Positions 53,818 through 63,755 of a DNA stretch of 64,000 nt are shown one piece after another. The notes beneath the pieces are model-generated. The model was not told the DNA's origin, did no database searches, and worked only from the letters and a program-made list of their open reading frames with translations. This DNA comes from Terrihabitans soli (GTDB lineage: Bacteria > Pseudomonadota > Alphaproteobacteria > Rhizobiales > Methylopilaceae): assembly GCF_014191545.1 (NCBI RefSeq), contig NZ_AP023361.1, forward strand, positions 524,501 to 588,500, in the 5' to 3' direction. The translations under genes were made by a program, and so were the position numbers. Every line of letters begins with the position of its first letter. Positions within the stretch are counted from its first letter, which is position 1.

Positions 53818-55014
53818 CTAGCGCGCCGCCTTGAGGGCTTCCACGCCCGGCAGCGGCTTGCCTTCCAGCCATTCAAGAAACGCGCCGCCGGCGGTTGAAA
53901 TATAGCTGAACTCGTCCGCCGCGTGAGCGTGATTGAGCGCCGCGACCGTATCGCCGCCGCCCGCGACCGACAAAAGCTTGCCGGATTTGGTCAAAGCCGC
54001 CGCCTTTTGGGCGACCGCGACCGTCGCCGCATCGAAGGGTTCCAGCTCAAACGCGCCGAACGGGCCGTTCCAGACCAGGGTCTTGGAGACCTCCAGCAGT
54101 TTCGAGACCTCTATGACGCTTTGCGGGCCGGCATCGAGGATCATCTCGTCCGGGCCCACCATATCGGCGGGCACGGTGCGGTGCGCGGCATTGGCCTTGA
54201 ACTCTTTGGCGACGACCGCGTCCGTCGGCAGGACGATCTTGCAGCCGGCGAGCTTGGCCTTTTCCTGGATCTCTTTGGCGGTCTCGAGATGATCGCGCTC
54301 GCACAGGGATTTGCCGACCGCATAGCCGTTGGCGGCAAGGAAGGTGTTGGCCATGCCGCCGCCAATGATCAGCGTGTCGACCTTGCCGACGAGATTGCCG
54401 AGAAGTTCGATCTTGGTCGAAACTTTTGCGCCGCCGACCACGGCCGCGACCGGGCGTTCGGGATGGGAGAGGGCGGCGCCAAGCGCTTCCAGCTCCTGCT
54501 GCATGCTGCGCCCGGCATAAGAGGGGAGAATTTTCGCAAGGCCGACGACCGAGGCCGCGGCGCGGTGCGCGACCGAGAAGGCGTCGTTGACGAAGATGTC
54601 GCCGAGCTTTGCGAGTTCTTTCGTGAATTCCGGATCGTCTTTCTCTTCACCCGCATGAAAGCGGAGATTTTCGAGAAGCAGCACATCGCCGTCTTTCAGC
54701 GCGGCGACGGCCTTTTCGGCCACCTCGCCGATGCAATCATCGGCAAACGCGACCGGCTTGCCGAGCGCCGATGAGACGGCGGAGACGATCTGCTTCAGGC
54801 TCTGTGTTTCGTCGCGCTTGCCTTTGGGGCGGCCGAAATGGGCGATGAGGATCGCCTTGCCGCCGGCTTTCGTAATGTCGTTGATCGTCGGCAGGGCGGC
54901 TTGAATGCGGGTGTCGTCGGTGACCTTTCCGTCTTCCATCGGAAGATTGAAATCGACGCGGACGAGAACGCGCTTTCCGGAAAGGTCCGCCTCGTCGAGC
55001 GTTTTGAACGTCAC
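53818..55014 (-). CDS. pgk: Phosphoglycerate kinase
   Basis: 398 residues. N-domain [22 protein letters not shown] (3-PGA site), [16 protein letters not shown], and the C-domain nucleotide-binding blocks [12 protein letters not shown] and WNGPFGAFE, plus [14 protein letters not shown]. Sits between gap and fba in one operon. Confidence 0.97.
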   Translation of the reverse strand: MTFKTLDEADLSGKRVLVRVDFNLPMEDGKVTDDTRIQAALPTINDITKAGGKAILIAHFGRPKGKRDETQSLKQIVSAVSSALGKPVAFADDCIGEVAEKAVAALKDGDVLLLENLRFHAGEEKDDPEFTKELAKLGDIFVNDAFSVAHRAAASVVGLAKILPSYAGRSMQQELEALGAALSHPERPVAAVVGGAKVSTKIELLGNLVGKVDTLIIGGGMANTFLAANGYAVGKSLCERDHLETAKEIQEKAKLAGCKIVLPTDAVVAKEFKANAAHRTVPADMVGPDEMILDAGPQSVIEVSKLLEVSKTLVWNGPFGAFELEPFDAATVAVAQKAAALTKSGKLLSVAGGGDTVAALNHAHAADEFSYISTAGGAFLEWLEGKPLPGVEALKAAR

Positions 55015-55029
55015 TACTTATCCCTCATT

Positions 55030-55116
55030 TCAGGCCCGGCGGTTCATGAACCAATAGAGCCCCGCGCTCAGCAATATGCCGAGCGCGAAGCTCATATACT
55101 GGCCCCAGTTGCCCAT
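55030..55116 (-). CDS. Membrane microprotein between gap and pgk, 28 aa
   Basis: MGNWGQYMSFALGILLSAG then LYWFMNRRA: a single membrane helix ending in a positive tail, in the operon direction, in a 110-bp gap between gap and pgk. The ribosome site is weak (CTAAGCC). Judged by topology and position only. Confidence 0.45.
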   Translation of the reverse strand: MGNWGQYMSFALGILLSAGLYWFMNRRA

Positions 55117-55124
55117 CGGCCGGC

Positions 55125-56135
55125 TTAGAGCAGCTTGCCCATCGCAACAGCCGTATCGGCCATGCGGTTGGAGAAGCCCCATTCATTGTCGTACCAGGAG
55201 AGCACGCGGACGAGATTGCCCTCGATCACCTTGGTCTGGTCGAGCGCAAAGCTCGACGATGCCGGATCGTGATTGAAGTCGGTCGAGACGAGCGGCTCGT
55301 CGACAACGGCGAGAATGCCCTTCAGCTGCTGCTTGGACGCGGCGACGATGGCGGCGTTCACGGCTTCAACCGTGGTCGGGTTCTTCGGCACGAATTTGAA
55401 ATCCACCACCGAGACGTTCGGTGTCGGTACGCGGATCGAAGTGCCGTCGAGCTTGCCCTTGAGCTCGGGGATGACGAGGCCGATGGCCTTCGCGGCACCG
55501 GTCGAGGTCGGGATCATCGACAGGGCCGCCGCGCGGGCGCGGTAGAGATCCTTGTGCATCGTGTCGAGCGTCGGCTGATCGCCCGTATAGGAATGGATCG
55601 TCGTCATGAAACCCTTTTCGATGCCGATGGCATCGTTGAGGACTTTGGCGACCGGGCCGAGGCAGTTCGTCGTGCACGAGGCGTTCGAGACGACGATGTG
55701 ATCCTTGGTCAGCTGATCGTGGTTGACGCCGTAGACGATGGTGATGTCGGCGCCGTCGGCAGGCGCGGAGACGAGGACGCGCTTGGCACCGGCGGTGATG
55801 TGCGCGAGCGCCTTGTCCTTCGCCGTGAAGATGCCGGTGCATTCGAGCGCGATGTCGACGCCGAGATCCTTGTGCGGCAGTTCGGCCGGGTTCTTGATCG
55901 CGGTGACGCGGATCTTGCCGTGGCCTTCGACGTCGATGAACTCGCCGTCGACCGTCACTTTGGCCGGGAACTTGCCGTGCACCGAGTCATGGCGCAGGAG
56001 ATGGGCGTTGGTTTCGACCGGGCCGAGATCGTTGATGGCAACGACCTGGATGTCCTTGCGGCCGGATTCGACGATGCCTCTGAGGACCAGGCGCCCGATG
56101 CGCCCGAAACCGTTGATCGCTACCCGCACCGTCAT
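55125..56135 (-). CDS. gap: Glyceraldehyde-3-phosphate dehydrogenase, type I
   Basis: 336 residues. Rossmann start [19 protein letters not shown] and the catalytic cysteine in [12 protein letters not shown], with the substrate loop [12 protein letters not shown]. Upstream of pgk, downstream of tkt on the same strand; spacing to tkt is 21 bp, so one transcript is likely. Confidence 0.97.
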   Translation of the reverse strand: MTVRVAINGFGRIGRLVLRGIVESGRKDIQVVAINDLGPVETNAHLLRHDSVHGKFPAKVTVDGEFIDVEGHGKIRVTAIKNPAELPHKDLGVDIALECTGIFTAKDKALAHITAGAKRVLVSAPADGADITIVYGVNHDQLTKDHIVVSNASCTTNCLGPVAKVLNDAIGIEKGFMTTIHSYTGDQPTLDTMHKDLYRARAAALSMIPTSTGAAKAIGLVIPELKGKLDGTSIRVPTPNVSVVDFKFVPKNPTTVEAVNAAIVAASKQQLKGILAVVDEPLVSTDFNHDPASSSFALDQTKVIEGNLVRVLSWYDNEWGFSNRMADTAVAMGKLL

Positions 56136-56156
56136 GTCCTTACCTCCTTGTGGGCT

Positions 56157-58154
56157 TTACCGCCCAAGTCTCGATTTCGCCGCCTGGACGATGGCATCGG
56201 TTGTGATGCCGAAATGCTCGTACACTTCCTTGGCAGGGCCGGACGCGCCAAAGCCCTTCATGCCGATGAATGTACCGTGCCGGCCGATAATTTCATCCCA
56301 GCTCTGGCGTATGGCTGCCTCTACGCCGATGCGCACCTTGGCCGTGCCGATGACCTCCTGGCGGTAGTCTTCCGACTGCTCGTCGAAGAGGTCCATGCAG
56401 GGCACGGAGACGACGCGGGTCGGGATGCCGGCCTTGTCGAGCACGGCTTTCGCCTCGACGGCGAGCGAGACTTCCGAACCCGAGGCGAAGATCGAGACCT
56501 CGGCTTTGCCGTCGGCCGGGCGCAGCTCATAGGCGCCGCGGGCAACAAGGTTCTTGCCGGTGTCTTCGAGGCGCACTTGCGGCAGGTTCTGGCGGGTGAG
56601 GGCCAGAACGCTCGGGCGGTCATTGTGCTTGATCGCAAGTTCCCAGCTTTCCGCGGTCTCGATCGTGTCCGCCGGACGGAAGACCATGAGATGCGGAATG
56701 GCGCGGAGCGCTGCGAGATGCTCGACCGGCTGATGGGTCGGGCCGTCTTCGCCGACGCCGATCGAGTCATGCGTAAAGACGAAGATCGAGCGGATGCCCA
56801 TCAAGGATGCAAGGCGCACCGAGGGGCGGCAGTAATCGGAGAACACAAGGAAGGTGCCGCCGACCGGGATGACGCCGCCATGCAGCGCCATGCCGTTCAT
56901 GGCCGAGGCCATGCCGTGCTCGCGAATGCCCCAATGGACATAGCGGCCTTTGTAATTACCGGGCGAGATCTCGTTGAAGGCTTTGACCTTCGTATTGTTC
57001 GACGGCGTCAAGTCCGCCGAACCCGAAATGAGTTCCGGCACGACATCGGCAATCGCGTCGAGCACGAGTTCGGAGCTCTTGCGCGTCGCAACTTCCTGCG
57101 GCGCATCGAACAGACGCGTCTTCAGCTTCTGGATGGCGTTGGCAAATTCCGGCGGCGGGCCGCTATGGACGCGGCGGTCGAATTCCGAACGCTTCTGCTG
57201 ATCGAGCGCTTTCAGGCGCTTTTCCCATTCGGTGTGGGCGTGGCGCGAGCGAAGGCCGGCCATGCGCCAGGCATCGACGATATCGGTCGGCACCTCGAAC
57301 GCCGGAAGATCCCAGTTCAGCGCTTTGCGCGTCGCGGCGATTTCCTCGGCGCCGAGGGGCGAGCCGTGCGCCGAAGACTTTCCGGCTTTGTTGGGCGAGC
57401 CGAAACCGATCGTCGTCTTGCAGGCGATGAGGCTGGGCTTGTCGCTCTTCTGCGCGTCTTCGATGGCTTTGGCGATGGCTTCCGGATCGTGGCCGTCAAT
57501 ACGAACCGCGTTCCAGTTCGCCGATTTGAAGCGCGCGACCTGGTCGACCGAGTCGGACAGCGAGGTCGCGCCGTCGATCGAGATGCCGTTATCGTCATAC
57601 AGAAGGATGAGCTTGCTGAGCTTCAGATGCCCGGCAATCGCGATGCTCTCCTGGCTGATGCCCTCCATGAGGTCGCCGTCCGAGCATAGGACATAAGTAT
57701 GATGGTCGACGATGTCGGAGCCGAATTCGCCGGCAAGGATGCGTTCGGCGAGCGCCATGCCGACGCCATTGCCGATGCCCTGGCCGAGCGGGCCGGTCGT
57801 CGTCTCGATGCCGAGCGTCATGAAGTTTTCCGGGTGGCCCGGGGTCTTCGAATTGAGCTGGCGGAACGCCTTGATGTCGTCGAGCGAGACGCTCTCATAG
57901 CCCGTCAGATGGAGCAGAGCATAAATGAGCATCGAGCCGTGGCCGGCCGACAGGACGAAACGGTCCCGATCGGGCCAATGCGGGTCGACTGGATCGAATT
58001 TGAGATATCGCGTGAAGAGTACGGTTGCGATGTCGGCGGCGCCCATAGGCAGGCCGGGATGGCCGGATTTGGCCTTCTCGACCGCATCCATGGCGAGGAC
58101 GCGAATGGCGTTCGCCATACGGTCGTGTTTTTCACGAGAGATTTGTGTCGGCAT
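56157..58154 (-). CDS. tkt: Transketolase
   Basis: 665 residues, thiamine-diphosphate enzyme of the pentose phosphate pathway and Calvin cycle. Visible blocks: [47 protein letters not shown] (ThDP-binding DGD...), and [21 protein letters not shown] (substrate site). The ATG at 58154 is taken because family homology starts there; longer frames exist. It is the first gene of the operon, with a 251-bp spacer to the divergent DUF4164 gene. Confidence 0.96.
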   Translation of the reverse strand: MPTQISREKHDRMANAIRVLAMDAVEKAKSGHPGLPMGAADIATVLFTRYLKFDPVDPHWPDRDRFVLSAGHGSMLIYALLHLTGYESVSLDDIKAFRQLNSKTPGHPENFMTLGIETTTGPLGQGIGNGVGMALAERILAGEFGSDIVDHHTYVLCSDGDLMEGISQESIAIAGHLKLSKLILLYDDNGISIDGATSLSDSVDQVARFKSANWNAVRIDGHDPEAIAKAIEDAQKSDKPSLIACKTTIGFGSPNKAGKSSAHGSPLGAEEIAATRKALNWDLPAFEVPTDIVDAWRMAGLRSRHAHTEWEKRLKALDQQKRSEFDRRVHSGPPPEFANAIQKLKTRLFDAPQEVATRKSSELVLDAIADVVPELISGSADLTPSNNTKVKAFNEISPGNYKGRYVHWGIREHGMASAMNGMALHGGVIPVGGTFLVFSDYCRPSVRLASLMGIRSIFVFTHDSIGVGEDGPTHQPVEHLAALRAIPHLMVFRPADTIETAESWELAIKHNDRPSVLALTRQNLPQVRLEDTGKNLVARGAYELRPADGKAEVSIFASGSEVSLAVEAKAVLDKAGIPTRVVSVPCMDLFDEQSEDYRQEVIGTAKVRIGVEAAIRQSWDEIIGRHGTFIGMKGFGASGPAKEVYEHFGITTDAIVQAAKSRLGR

Positions 58155-58405
58155 GTCGCGCGGGCCGCGAGGAGCCCGGGATTGGGCCCGTGCGCGGGGT
58201 GGGACACTTAGCATCCCCACAGGCTTAGTCAACGCAGCTTAATTCACACATCAGGCACGGCCTCAAGGCAGTTGAAGGCGCGGGGAATTGATTGACGGGG
58301 GTTTCGGCGGGCATCAATAATTCAAACCGGGCTGGGCATTTGCCAATTCAACGGCGTTGAACCTTGAACCCCCACGCGCGGCGGGCTGCCGGGGAGTTAT
58401 TGCGT

Positions 58406-58681
58406 ATGAGAGAATCCGCTCTCGGTCGTGCGCTTCACAGGCTGGAATCAGCCGTGGGAGTGCTTGAAGCGGCTTCGGCACGCGTTCTGGATCAGCGGCG
58501 GACCGGAGCCGACCGCGAAGCCGAAATTGCGCTCTTGTCGGACGATCGCTCGCGGCTTGCCGAAGAGCTCGATCATTCCAATGCGCGCACGGCGCGTCTT
58601 GAGTCGGTGAACCGCGATGTGGCGCGGCGGCTCGATAGCGCGATCAGCAATATTCGTGATGTTCTCCAGCGTAACGAGTAG
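58406..58681 (+). CDS. DUF4164 family coiled-coil protein
   Basis: 91 residues, ATG at 58406 after a GGGGAG ribosome site. All helical with heptads: ALGRALHRLESAVGVLEAASA and RSRLAEELDHSNARTARLESV. The 58406-58681 gene is followed 5 bp later by zapA, so both probably work at or near the divisome. Function unknown. Confidence 0.88.
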   Translation: MRESALGRALHRLESAVGVLEAASARVLDQRRTGADREAEIALLSDDRSRLAEELDHSNARTARLESVNRDVARRLDSAISNIRDVLQRNE

Positions 58682-58686
58682 CGGTC

Positions 58687-59076
58687 ATGGCGGAAGTCAC
58701 AGTCACCATTGCCGGACGCAATTACCGCATGGCCTGCGATGACGGGCAGGAATCGCATCTGCAGCGGCTCGGAGATCTCGTCGACCAGAAGATCAACGAT
58801 ATGCGTGCGAGTTTCGGCGAGATCGGCGATATGCGCCTCACCGTCATGGCGGCGATTGTTATCGCCGACGAACTCGCAGAGAGCCGCAGCCGGCTTTCGG
58901 GCGTTGAGGAAAAACTCTCGCGCCTGCAAAGCGGCGACAAGGAATTGATCGCCGCTTCCGAACATGAGACGGCAGAAGCCGTCGAACTCATCGAGCATCT
59001 GGCGGAGCGGCTCGAAATCCTCGGCGCTGACCTCCGAAGCCGCCTTCGGACCCAAGCTGGCGTAAACGGCGCCTGA
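58687..59076 (+). CDS. zapA: Cell division protein ZapA
   Basis: 129 residues. ZapA core EVTVTIAGRNYRMACDDGQE, then LQRLGDLVDQKINDMRASFGEIGDMRL. The C-terminal coiled coil (about 65-115) is longer than in E. coli. Crosslinks and stabilises FtsZ filaments. In alphaproteobacteria, 6S RNA follows it directly, as here. Confidence 0.95.
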   Translation: MAEVTVTIAGRNYRMACDDGQESHLQRLGDLVDQKINDMRASFGEIGDMRLTVMAAIVIADELAESRSRLSGVEEKLSRLQSGDKELIAASEHETAEAVELIEHLAERLEILGADLRSRLRTQAGVNGA

Positions 59077-59097
59077 CACCTATATTACTGGGGCGGG

Positions 59098-59250
59098 CGC
59101 TGCCGGGTTTGTTAGGAAACTGTATTCCCGGGGCCTTATCGATCTCAACGGGAGCTGTCCCTGTCCTTGCCCCTGGGCTTGGGCATATGGCGCCCACCTA
59201 CTTAGGTAGGTTCCCGGGATCGAAAAATCCGACGGCTTGGTGGCTCCGCA
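59098..59250 (+). ncRNA. ssrS: 6S RNA
   Basis: Global regulator RNA that binds sigma-70 RNA polymerase. Supported by position (directly after zapA, before the cyclo-ligase gene region) and by folding: the ends pair (GCCG...TTT at 59102-59110 with AAA...CGGC at 59224-59236), an inner arm TCCCGGG (about 59129) with CCCGGGA (about 59212), an open centre, and a GC-rich apical arm (GCCCCTGGGCTTGGGC). The GGGGCCTTATCGATCTC segment looks like the alphaproteobacterial 6S 5' bubble side. Exact ends are not defined. Confidence 0.75.
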
Positions 59251-59268
59251 CTTATTCTTCCGCTCGTG

Positions 59269-60018
59269 TCAGAGCCAGATCAGCTCAATGCCGCTGTGCA
59301 TGAGCTTGAGCCCGACCAGCACCATCAGCCCGTAGATGATCTTGTAGAAGCGGTCATTGCTTGTGCGCCGCACGAGCCATACGCCCGCCCAGGTCGAGAC
59401 GACGGCAAGCGGGATCAGAACCGCCGTCGTCAGCATATTTTGCTCCGTGAACTGGCCGAGCGCCCAGAAGCCCGGCAGCTTGATCCAGTTGACGATGGCG
59501 AAGAATGCAATCGATGTACCTACAAATATATCGCGCGCCAGGCGCTGCGGCAGAACGTAAAGCTGGAAGGGCGGCGCGCCGGCATTGGCGATCATGGATG
59601 TAAAGCCCGCAGCAACGCCCCAGAAGAGGCCGGCGGGAATGCCCGCCTTTTTCGGCGTGAGGTTTGCGGCAAACAGCGAGCGCAGGCCGAAGACCACCGA
59701 GATGAAGCCGAGCGCCAGATAAAACGGCCCGTCCGAGACTTTCGCGGCGAGAAGATAACCGATGATGATGCCGATGATCGCGCCGGGCATCAGGATGAGA
59801 ATGTTGCGCGTGTCCCACTTCTTCCAGTAGGCCGCGATGCTGATCGCGTCCTGCACCATCAGGATCGGCAAAGTGATCGCCGCGCCCTGCACCGGCGAGA
59901 CGACCAGCGCCAGCATGGGCACGCCCAGCATGCCGATGCCCGCAAACCCGCCTTTGGCGAGACCCATCAGAATGACGGCGGGAATGGCGGCGAGGTAAAA
60001 ATGCGGGTCGGAAATCAT
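59269..60018 (-). CDS. TauE/SafE (TSUP) family membrane transporter
   Basis: 249 residues with about eight hydrophobic segments (FYLAAIPAVILMGLAKGGFA at the start; FYLALGFISVVFGLRSLFA; AVLIPLAVVSTWAGVWLV). The family carries sulfite, taurine or related organic anions; the substrate is unknown. It interrupts the usual 6S RNA to 5-formyl-THF cyclo-ligase order and is on the opposite strand. Confidence 0.9.
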   Translation of the reverse strand: MISDPHFYLAAIPAVILMGLAKGGFAGIGMLGVPMLALVVSPVQGAAITLPILMVQDAISIAAYWKKWDTRNILILMPGAIIGIIIGYLLAAKVSDGPFYLALGFISVVFGLRSLFAANLTPKKAGIPAGLFWGVAAGFTSMIANAGAPPFQLYVLPQRLARDIFVGTSIAFFAIVNWIKLPGFWALGQFTEQNMLTTAVLIPLAVVSTWAGVWLVRRTSNDRFYKIIYGLMVLVGLKLMHSGIELIWL

Positions 60019-60118
60019 GCCGGCGGGCGGTGGGCGCGATCGATAGGGGTGGAAGGCGGGTATGAGTGTCTTACACCGCCGACTCGACCTTGTGGAACAG
60101 GACGGCTAGAGCCGGGAT

Positions 60119-60718
60119 ATGACGGATAACAGGCCGGCCGAAAAAGCAGCGGTCAGGGCGGTGAAGATCGCCTTGCGCAGCGCTCTGCCCGATGCCGAGG
60201 CGGCCGCCGCCGCCACGGCCGCCGCCGCGCACGCCATCCAGCTTCTGGGCGATGTGAAGGGCAAAACCGTCTCGCTCTATATGCCGATAAAGGGCGAGCT
60301 CGATCCGGCGCCTCTGGCGGTCAAGCTGCGTACCGCAGGGGCCATCGCCGCCCTGCCGCGTGTGACGGCGGGGGATGAGCCCATGGCCTTCCGGGCCTGG
60401 CTGGCCGGGGACCCGCTGGACAAGGGTTTTGGCGGCATCCGGGAGCCCGCCGCGAGCGCCCCGGAAGTCGTACCCGATATCGTCCTTGTGCCGCTGGCTG
60501 CCTTCGACCGGAGGGGTTTTCGCATCGGCTACGGCAAGGGCCATTTCGACCGCACCCTCGGCCCGCTGGCCCGAGGCCAGCGGCCTTTCCTTTTAGGGTA
60601 TGCCTATGCCCTTCAGGAGGTTGAGGAAGTTCCCCGCGAACTGCACGATGTGCCGCTCGATGCCGTGGTAACCGAGACCGAGATCATTCATTGCAATCCG
60701 GCCCGGGACGGGGTTTGA
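60119..60718 (+). CDS. 5-formyltetrahydrofolate cyclo-ligase
   Basis: 199 residues. Converts 5-formyl-THF to 5,10-methenyl-THF with ATP. Visible: N-terminal helix with RAVKIALRSALP, the Mg/ATP loop GYGKGHFDRTLGPL, and ILVPLAAFDRRGFRIG (here IVLVPLAAFDRRG). Its gene follows ssrS in E. coli as ygfA; here the linkage is conserved except for the TauE/SafE gene. Confidence 0.94.
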   Translation: MTDNRPAEKAAVRAVKIALRSALPDAEAAAAATAAAAHAIQLLGDVKGKTVSLYMPIKGELDPAPLAVKLRTAGAIAALPRVTAGDEPMAFRAWLAGDPLDKGFGGIREPAASAPEVVPDIVLVPLAAFDRRGFRIGYGKGHFDRTLGPLARGQRPFLLGYAYALQEVEEVPRELHDVPLDAVVTETEIIHCNPARDGV

Positions 60719-60725
60719 ACGCTCT

Positions 60726-61544
60726 ATGCGTATTCTCTTTCTCGGCGATCTCGTCGGCCGCGCCGGCCGTCAGGTGGCCATCGACCAGATTCCCCGCCTC
60801 AGGACGAAATGGAAAATCGACCTTCTCGTCGTCAACGGCGAGAACGCGGCGGGCGGATTCGGCATCAACGAAGACATCTATGAAAGCCTGATCGAAGTCG
60901 GTGCGGACGCGGTGACGCTCGGCAATCACGCTTTCGATCAGCGCGAGACGCTGGTCTTCATCGAACGCGCCGAGCGCCTTGTGCGCCCCGCCAATTATCC
61001 GCCGGGCACGCCCGGCCGCGGCTCGGTGCTGGTCGAATTGCATGACGGACGCCATGCGCTGGTGATGAACCTTATGGGCCGCACCTATATGGACGCGATG
61101 GACGATCCGTTTGCGCTCGCCGAGCGCGAGCTGGCTGCCTGTCCGCTGCGTCACCGGGCCGATGCGATCCTTATCGATTTCCACGGCGAGGCGACGAGCG
61201 AAAAGCAGGCCTTCGGCCATTTCGTCGATGGCAGAGCAAGCGTCGTCGTCGGAACGCACACCCATGTGCCGACCGCCGATCAGCAGATTTTCGCCGGCGG
61301 CACCGCCTATATTTCCGATGCCGGCATGTGCGGCGATTACGACAGCATTCTCGGTATGGACAAGGAAGAGCCGATCCGCCGGTTTACCAGGAAGATCCCG
61401 TCCGGCCGGTTTGAGCCGGCAACGGGAGAGGCCACGTTGTGCGGCCTGGCCGTCGAGACCGATGATGCCACCGGACTTGCGATGCGCATCTCGCGCGTCT
61501 GCATCGGCCCGCGCCTCGAGTCATGCCTGCCGAAGTTTTGGTAG
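60726..61544 (+). CDS. YmdB family metallophosphoesterase
   Basis: 272 residues, TIGR00282/YmdB family. Metal-binding motifs: ILFLGDLVGRAGR, VVNGENAAGGFGI, LGNHAFDQRE and VVGTHTHVPTADQQI. The family hydrolyses 2',3'-cyclic nucleotides in Bacillus. It follows the cyclo-ligase by 7 bp in one unit. A hairpin terminator lies after it. Confidence 0.93.
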   Translation: MRILFLGDLVGRAGRQVAIDQIPRLRTKWKIDLLVVNGENAAGGFGINEDIYESLIEVGADAVTLGNHAFDQRETLVFIERAERLVRPANYPPGTPGRGSVLVELHDGRHALVMNLMGRTYMDAMDDPFALAERELAACPLRHRADAILIDFHGEATSEKQAFGHFVDGRASVVVGTHTHVPTADQQIFAGGTAYISDAGMCGDYDSILGMDKEEPIRRFTRKIPSGRFEPATGEATLCGLAVETDDATGLAMRISRVCIGPRLESCLPKFW

Positions 61545-61556
61545 AAGTAACGCCAG

Positions 61557-61590
61557 CTGAACCAGGCTGTTGCCTGGGTTCAGTTTTTTA
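61557..61590 (+). terminator. Terminator after the YmdB-like gene
   Basis: CTGAACCAGG-CTGTTG-CCTGGGTTCAG followed by TTTTTTAATTTT; strong stem with a T-run. Confidence 0.9.
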
Positions 61591-61596
61591 ATTTTG

Positions 61597-61620
61597 CCAA
61601 GTCGGAAACATCCGACTTGG
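61597..61620 (+). promoter_or_regulatory. Perfect 10-bp palindrome before the deaminase gene
   Basis: CCAAGTCGGA-AACA-TCCGACTTGG, a perfect 10-bp stem with an AACA loop, ending 13 nt before the ATG at 61634 and touching the AAAGG ribosome site (61621-61625). It could be a protein operator or an RNA hairpin that controls translation. Which one cannot be told from sequence. Confidence 0.6.
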
Positions 61621-61633
61621 AAAGGCTAACGCG

Positions 61634-62110
61634 ATGAATGAGAACGATCTTCGTTTTCTGCGCCGCTGTGTACAACTCGCCGAGGAAGCACTCCTTGCGG
61701 GCGATGAACCCTTCGGCTCGGTGCTGGTCGACGCGCAGGGAAATGTCCGCGCCGAAGACCGCAATCGCATTGCCGGCGGGGACAAGACGCGCCATCCCGA
61801 ATTCGAACTCGCGCGCTGGGCGGCAAATCATATGACGCCGCAAGAGCGGGCGGGCGCCAGCGTCTATACATCCGGCGAGCATTGCCCGATGTGCGCCGCC
61901 GCCCATGCCTGGGTCGGGCTGAAGCGCATCGTCTATGCCTCATCCTCCAAGCAGCTTGCGGGATGGCTGACGGAGCTTGGCGTGCCGCCGCCGCCGGTGA
62001 AGACGCTGTCCGTTCAGGAGGTGGCGCCGGGCGTCGTTGTCGAAGGGCCGGCGCCTGAGCTTGAGGGCGAAATCCGCGCCCTCCATGTCAGGCTCCACCG
62101 CAAAAACTGA
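61634..62110 (+). CDS. Nucleoside deaminase (CMP/dCMP-deaminase-like)
   Basis: 158 residues. Zinc site: His and catalytic Glu in [13 protein letters not shown] (an HPE in place of the usual HAE) and the two cysteines in [14 protein letters not shown]. The fold is of the cytidine/guanine deaminase family, near TadA-like enzymes. The substrate cannot be predicted: the HPE form is found in several subfamilies. It is preceded by a terminator and a palindrome, so it is likely transcribed on its own. Confidence 0.88.
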   Translation: MNENDLRFLRRCVQLAEEALLAGDEPFGSVLVDAQGNVRAEDRNRIAGGDKTRHPEFELARWAANHMTPQERAGASVYTSGEHCPMCAAAHAWVGLKRIVYASSSKQLAGWLTELGVPPPPVKTLSVQEVAPGVVVEGPAPELEGEIRALHVRLHRKN

Positions 62111-62172
62111 CAGGCTTGGCGAGCCCCCATGCGGGCCCCTATAAACCGCCCAAGAATTTCAGAGGACGCCTC

Positions 62173-62922
62173 ATGGCCGGACATTCGCAATTCAAGAACA
62201 TCATGCACCGCAAGGGGCGGCAGGACGCGCAGAAGTCCAAGCTGTTCTCCAAGCTGGCGAAGGAAATCACGGTCGCGGCCAAAATGGGCATGCCGGACCC
62301 CAATATGAACCCGCGCCTGCGCCTTGCCGTGAACGAGGCCAAGGCCAATTCCATGCCCAAGGACAATATCGAGCGCGCCATCAAGAAGGCGCTCGGCGGC
62401 GAGGGCGAGAACTATGAAGAGGTCCGCTATGAGGGCTATGGCCCGGGTGGCGTCGCCGTCATCGTCGAGACGCTGACCGACAACCGCAACCGCACCGGCG
62501 GAGCGATTCGTTCCTATTTCACCAAATCCGGCGGGGCCCTCGGCGAAACCGGCTCGGTCGGCTTCATGTTCAACCATGTCGGCGAGATCATCTATCCCGC
62601 CAAAGCCGGCTCCGAAGACAAAGTGCTGGAAGCCGCCATCGAGGCAGGGGCGGACGATGTCGCCTCCGATGCCGAGCGGCACACCGTCACCTGCGCGTTC
62701 GAAAATCTCAATGAAGTGTCGAAAGCTCTAGAGGCCGTTTTGGGCGAAGCAGAAAGTGCGAAGGCCGTATGGCGTCCCACAACCATGACGGCTCTAGATG
62801 AAGAGCGCGCGCAGAGCATGCTGAAACTCATAGATACTCTTGAAGATGACGACGATGTGCAAAACGTATACTCGAACTTTGAAGTATCCGAAGAGACCTT
62901 GGCGAAGTTGACCGCCGCTTGA
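62173..62922 (+). CDS. YebC/PmpR family translation-associated protein
   Basis: 249 residues. [22 protein letters not shown] is the YebC start. Three-domain layout, with [28 protein letters not shown] and [19 protein letters not shown]. Family members have been described as transcription regulators and as helpers of ribosomes stalled at polyproline. The protein is complete and normal, but from about codon 175 the codons turn AT-rich (ATA, CTA, GTA), unlike the first two-thirds. See findings. Confidence 0.94.
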   Translation: MAGHSQFKNIMHRKGRQDAQKSKLFSKLAKEITVAAKMGMPDPNMNPRLRLAVNEAKANSMPKDNIERAIKKALGGEGENYEEVRYEGYGPGGVAVIVETLTDNRNRTGGAIRSYFTKSGGALGETGSVGFMFNHVGEIIYPAKAGSEDKVLEAAIEAGADDVASDAERHTVTCAFENLNEVSKALEAVLGEAESAKAVWRPTTMTALDEERAQSMLKLIDTLEDDDDVQNVYSNFEVSEETLAKLTAA

Positions 62923-63242
62923 TCAAAAGTGCTCATGTAAATACTAAATAATACTCCTCCGTAGGTAAAATTACGTATTATACAAAAGTGGCAAACAAGC
63001 CTATTTTAAGGCTCCGTTAGATGTTTAAGTGGATGAGTAGTGCCGTAATACTTCCCATCAACAGATGGAGTGTTTGCGTTCTCCGTCCATCCCCAGTCCC
63101 CCCAAGCGGCGGAGATCGTCAAAAAGGCCGGGCCGAAAGGTCCGGCCTTATTCTTTGCGCGTGTGTTTTGGCTGGAGCTTTTCCCGCTCGGCTTCCTTTC
63201 GCTTACTGGACGTAAATCCCCGATCGGGTATTCGTTCACGGT
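62923..63242. other. AT-rich spacer between yebC and ruvC
   Basis: 320 bp without a gene that I can support. Bases 62941-63000 are only 19/60 G+C by hand count, against a window that is GC-rich. A GC hairpin at about 63118-63152 (AAGGCCGG...CCGGCCTT) is a probable terminator for yebC. No tRNA or insertion-sequence ends are visible. Confidence 0.6.
63118..63152 (+). terminator. Hairpin terminator before ruvC
   Basis: AAAAAGGCCGGGCC-GAAA-GGTCCGGCCTTATTCTT: strong stem followed by a weak T-run. Confidence 0.75.
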
Positions 63243-63755
63243 ATGGTCTCATCTCCGATTCGCATTCTCGGGCTCGATCCCGGCCTCCGCCGCACCGGCT
63301 GGGGCGTCATCGACTGTTCGGGCAACCGCCTGACCTATGTCGCCTGCGGGCAGGTCTGTCCCGACGAGACCTTGTCGCTCGGAGAGCGGCTGGCAAAGCT
63401 GCATGAAGGGCTGACGGAAATCCTCAAGGCCTATGCGCCCGATGAGGCGGCGGTGGAGGAGACCTTCGTCAATCAGAACCCGCTTTCGACGCTGAAACTC
63501 GGTCAGGCGCGCGGAATCGCCATGCTGGCGCCGGCGCAGGCCGGCATTATGGTCGCCGAGTACAAGCCGAACCTCGTGAAGAAGACGGTGGTCGGCACCG
63601 GCCATGCGGGCAAGGAGCAGATCGGCATGATGATCGGGGTGCTGCTGCCGAAAGCCGGGACCATCGGCGCGGACGCCGCCGATGCTCTGGCGGTTGCGAT
63701 CACGCATGCGCATCATCGGGTGAGCGCGGCCCTCAAAAAAGCGGTGATGGCATGA
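63243..63755 (+). CDS. ruvC: Holliday junction resolvase RuvC
   Basis: 170 residues. Catalytic acidic residues are seen in [14 protein letters not shown] (first Asp), [22 protein letters not shown] (Glu) and [17 protein letters not shown] (Asp pair). Overlaps ruvA by 4 bp (ATGA), the usual ruvCAB operon. ATG at 63243. Confidence 0.97.
   Translation: MVSSPIRILGLDPGLRRTGWGVIDCSGNRLTYVACGQVCPDETLSLGERLAKLHEGLTEILKAYAPDEAAVEETFVNQNPLSTLKLGQARGIAMLAPAQAGIMVAEYKPNLVKKTVVGTGHAGKEQIGMMIGVLLPKAGTIGADAADALAVAITHAHHRVSAALKKAVMA

Noticed and set aside
55269-57689. An 806-codon open frame on plus, antisense to gap and tkt.
   Set aside because: It is a shadow of GC-rich coding DNA: both minus-strand genes are complete, well known enzymes, and the antisense peptide is Arg/Asp/Gly-rich without any domain.
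63006-63333. Short frames on both strands in the AT-rich spacer before ruvC.
   Set aside because: They run across the terminator hairpin and have no family resemblance.
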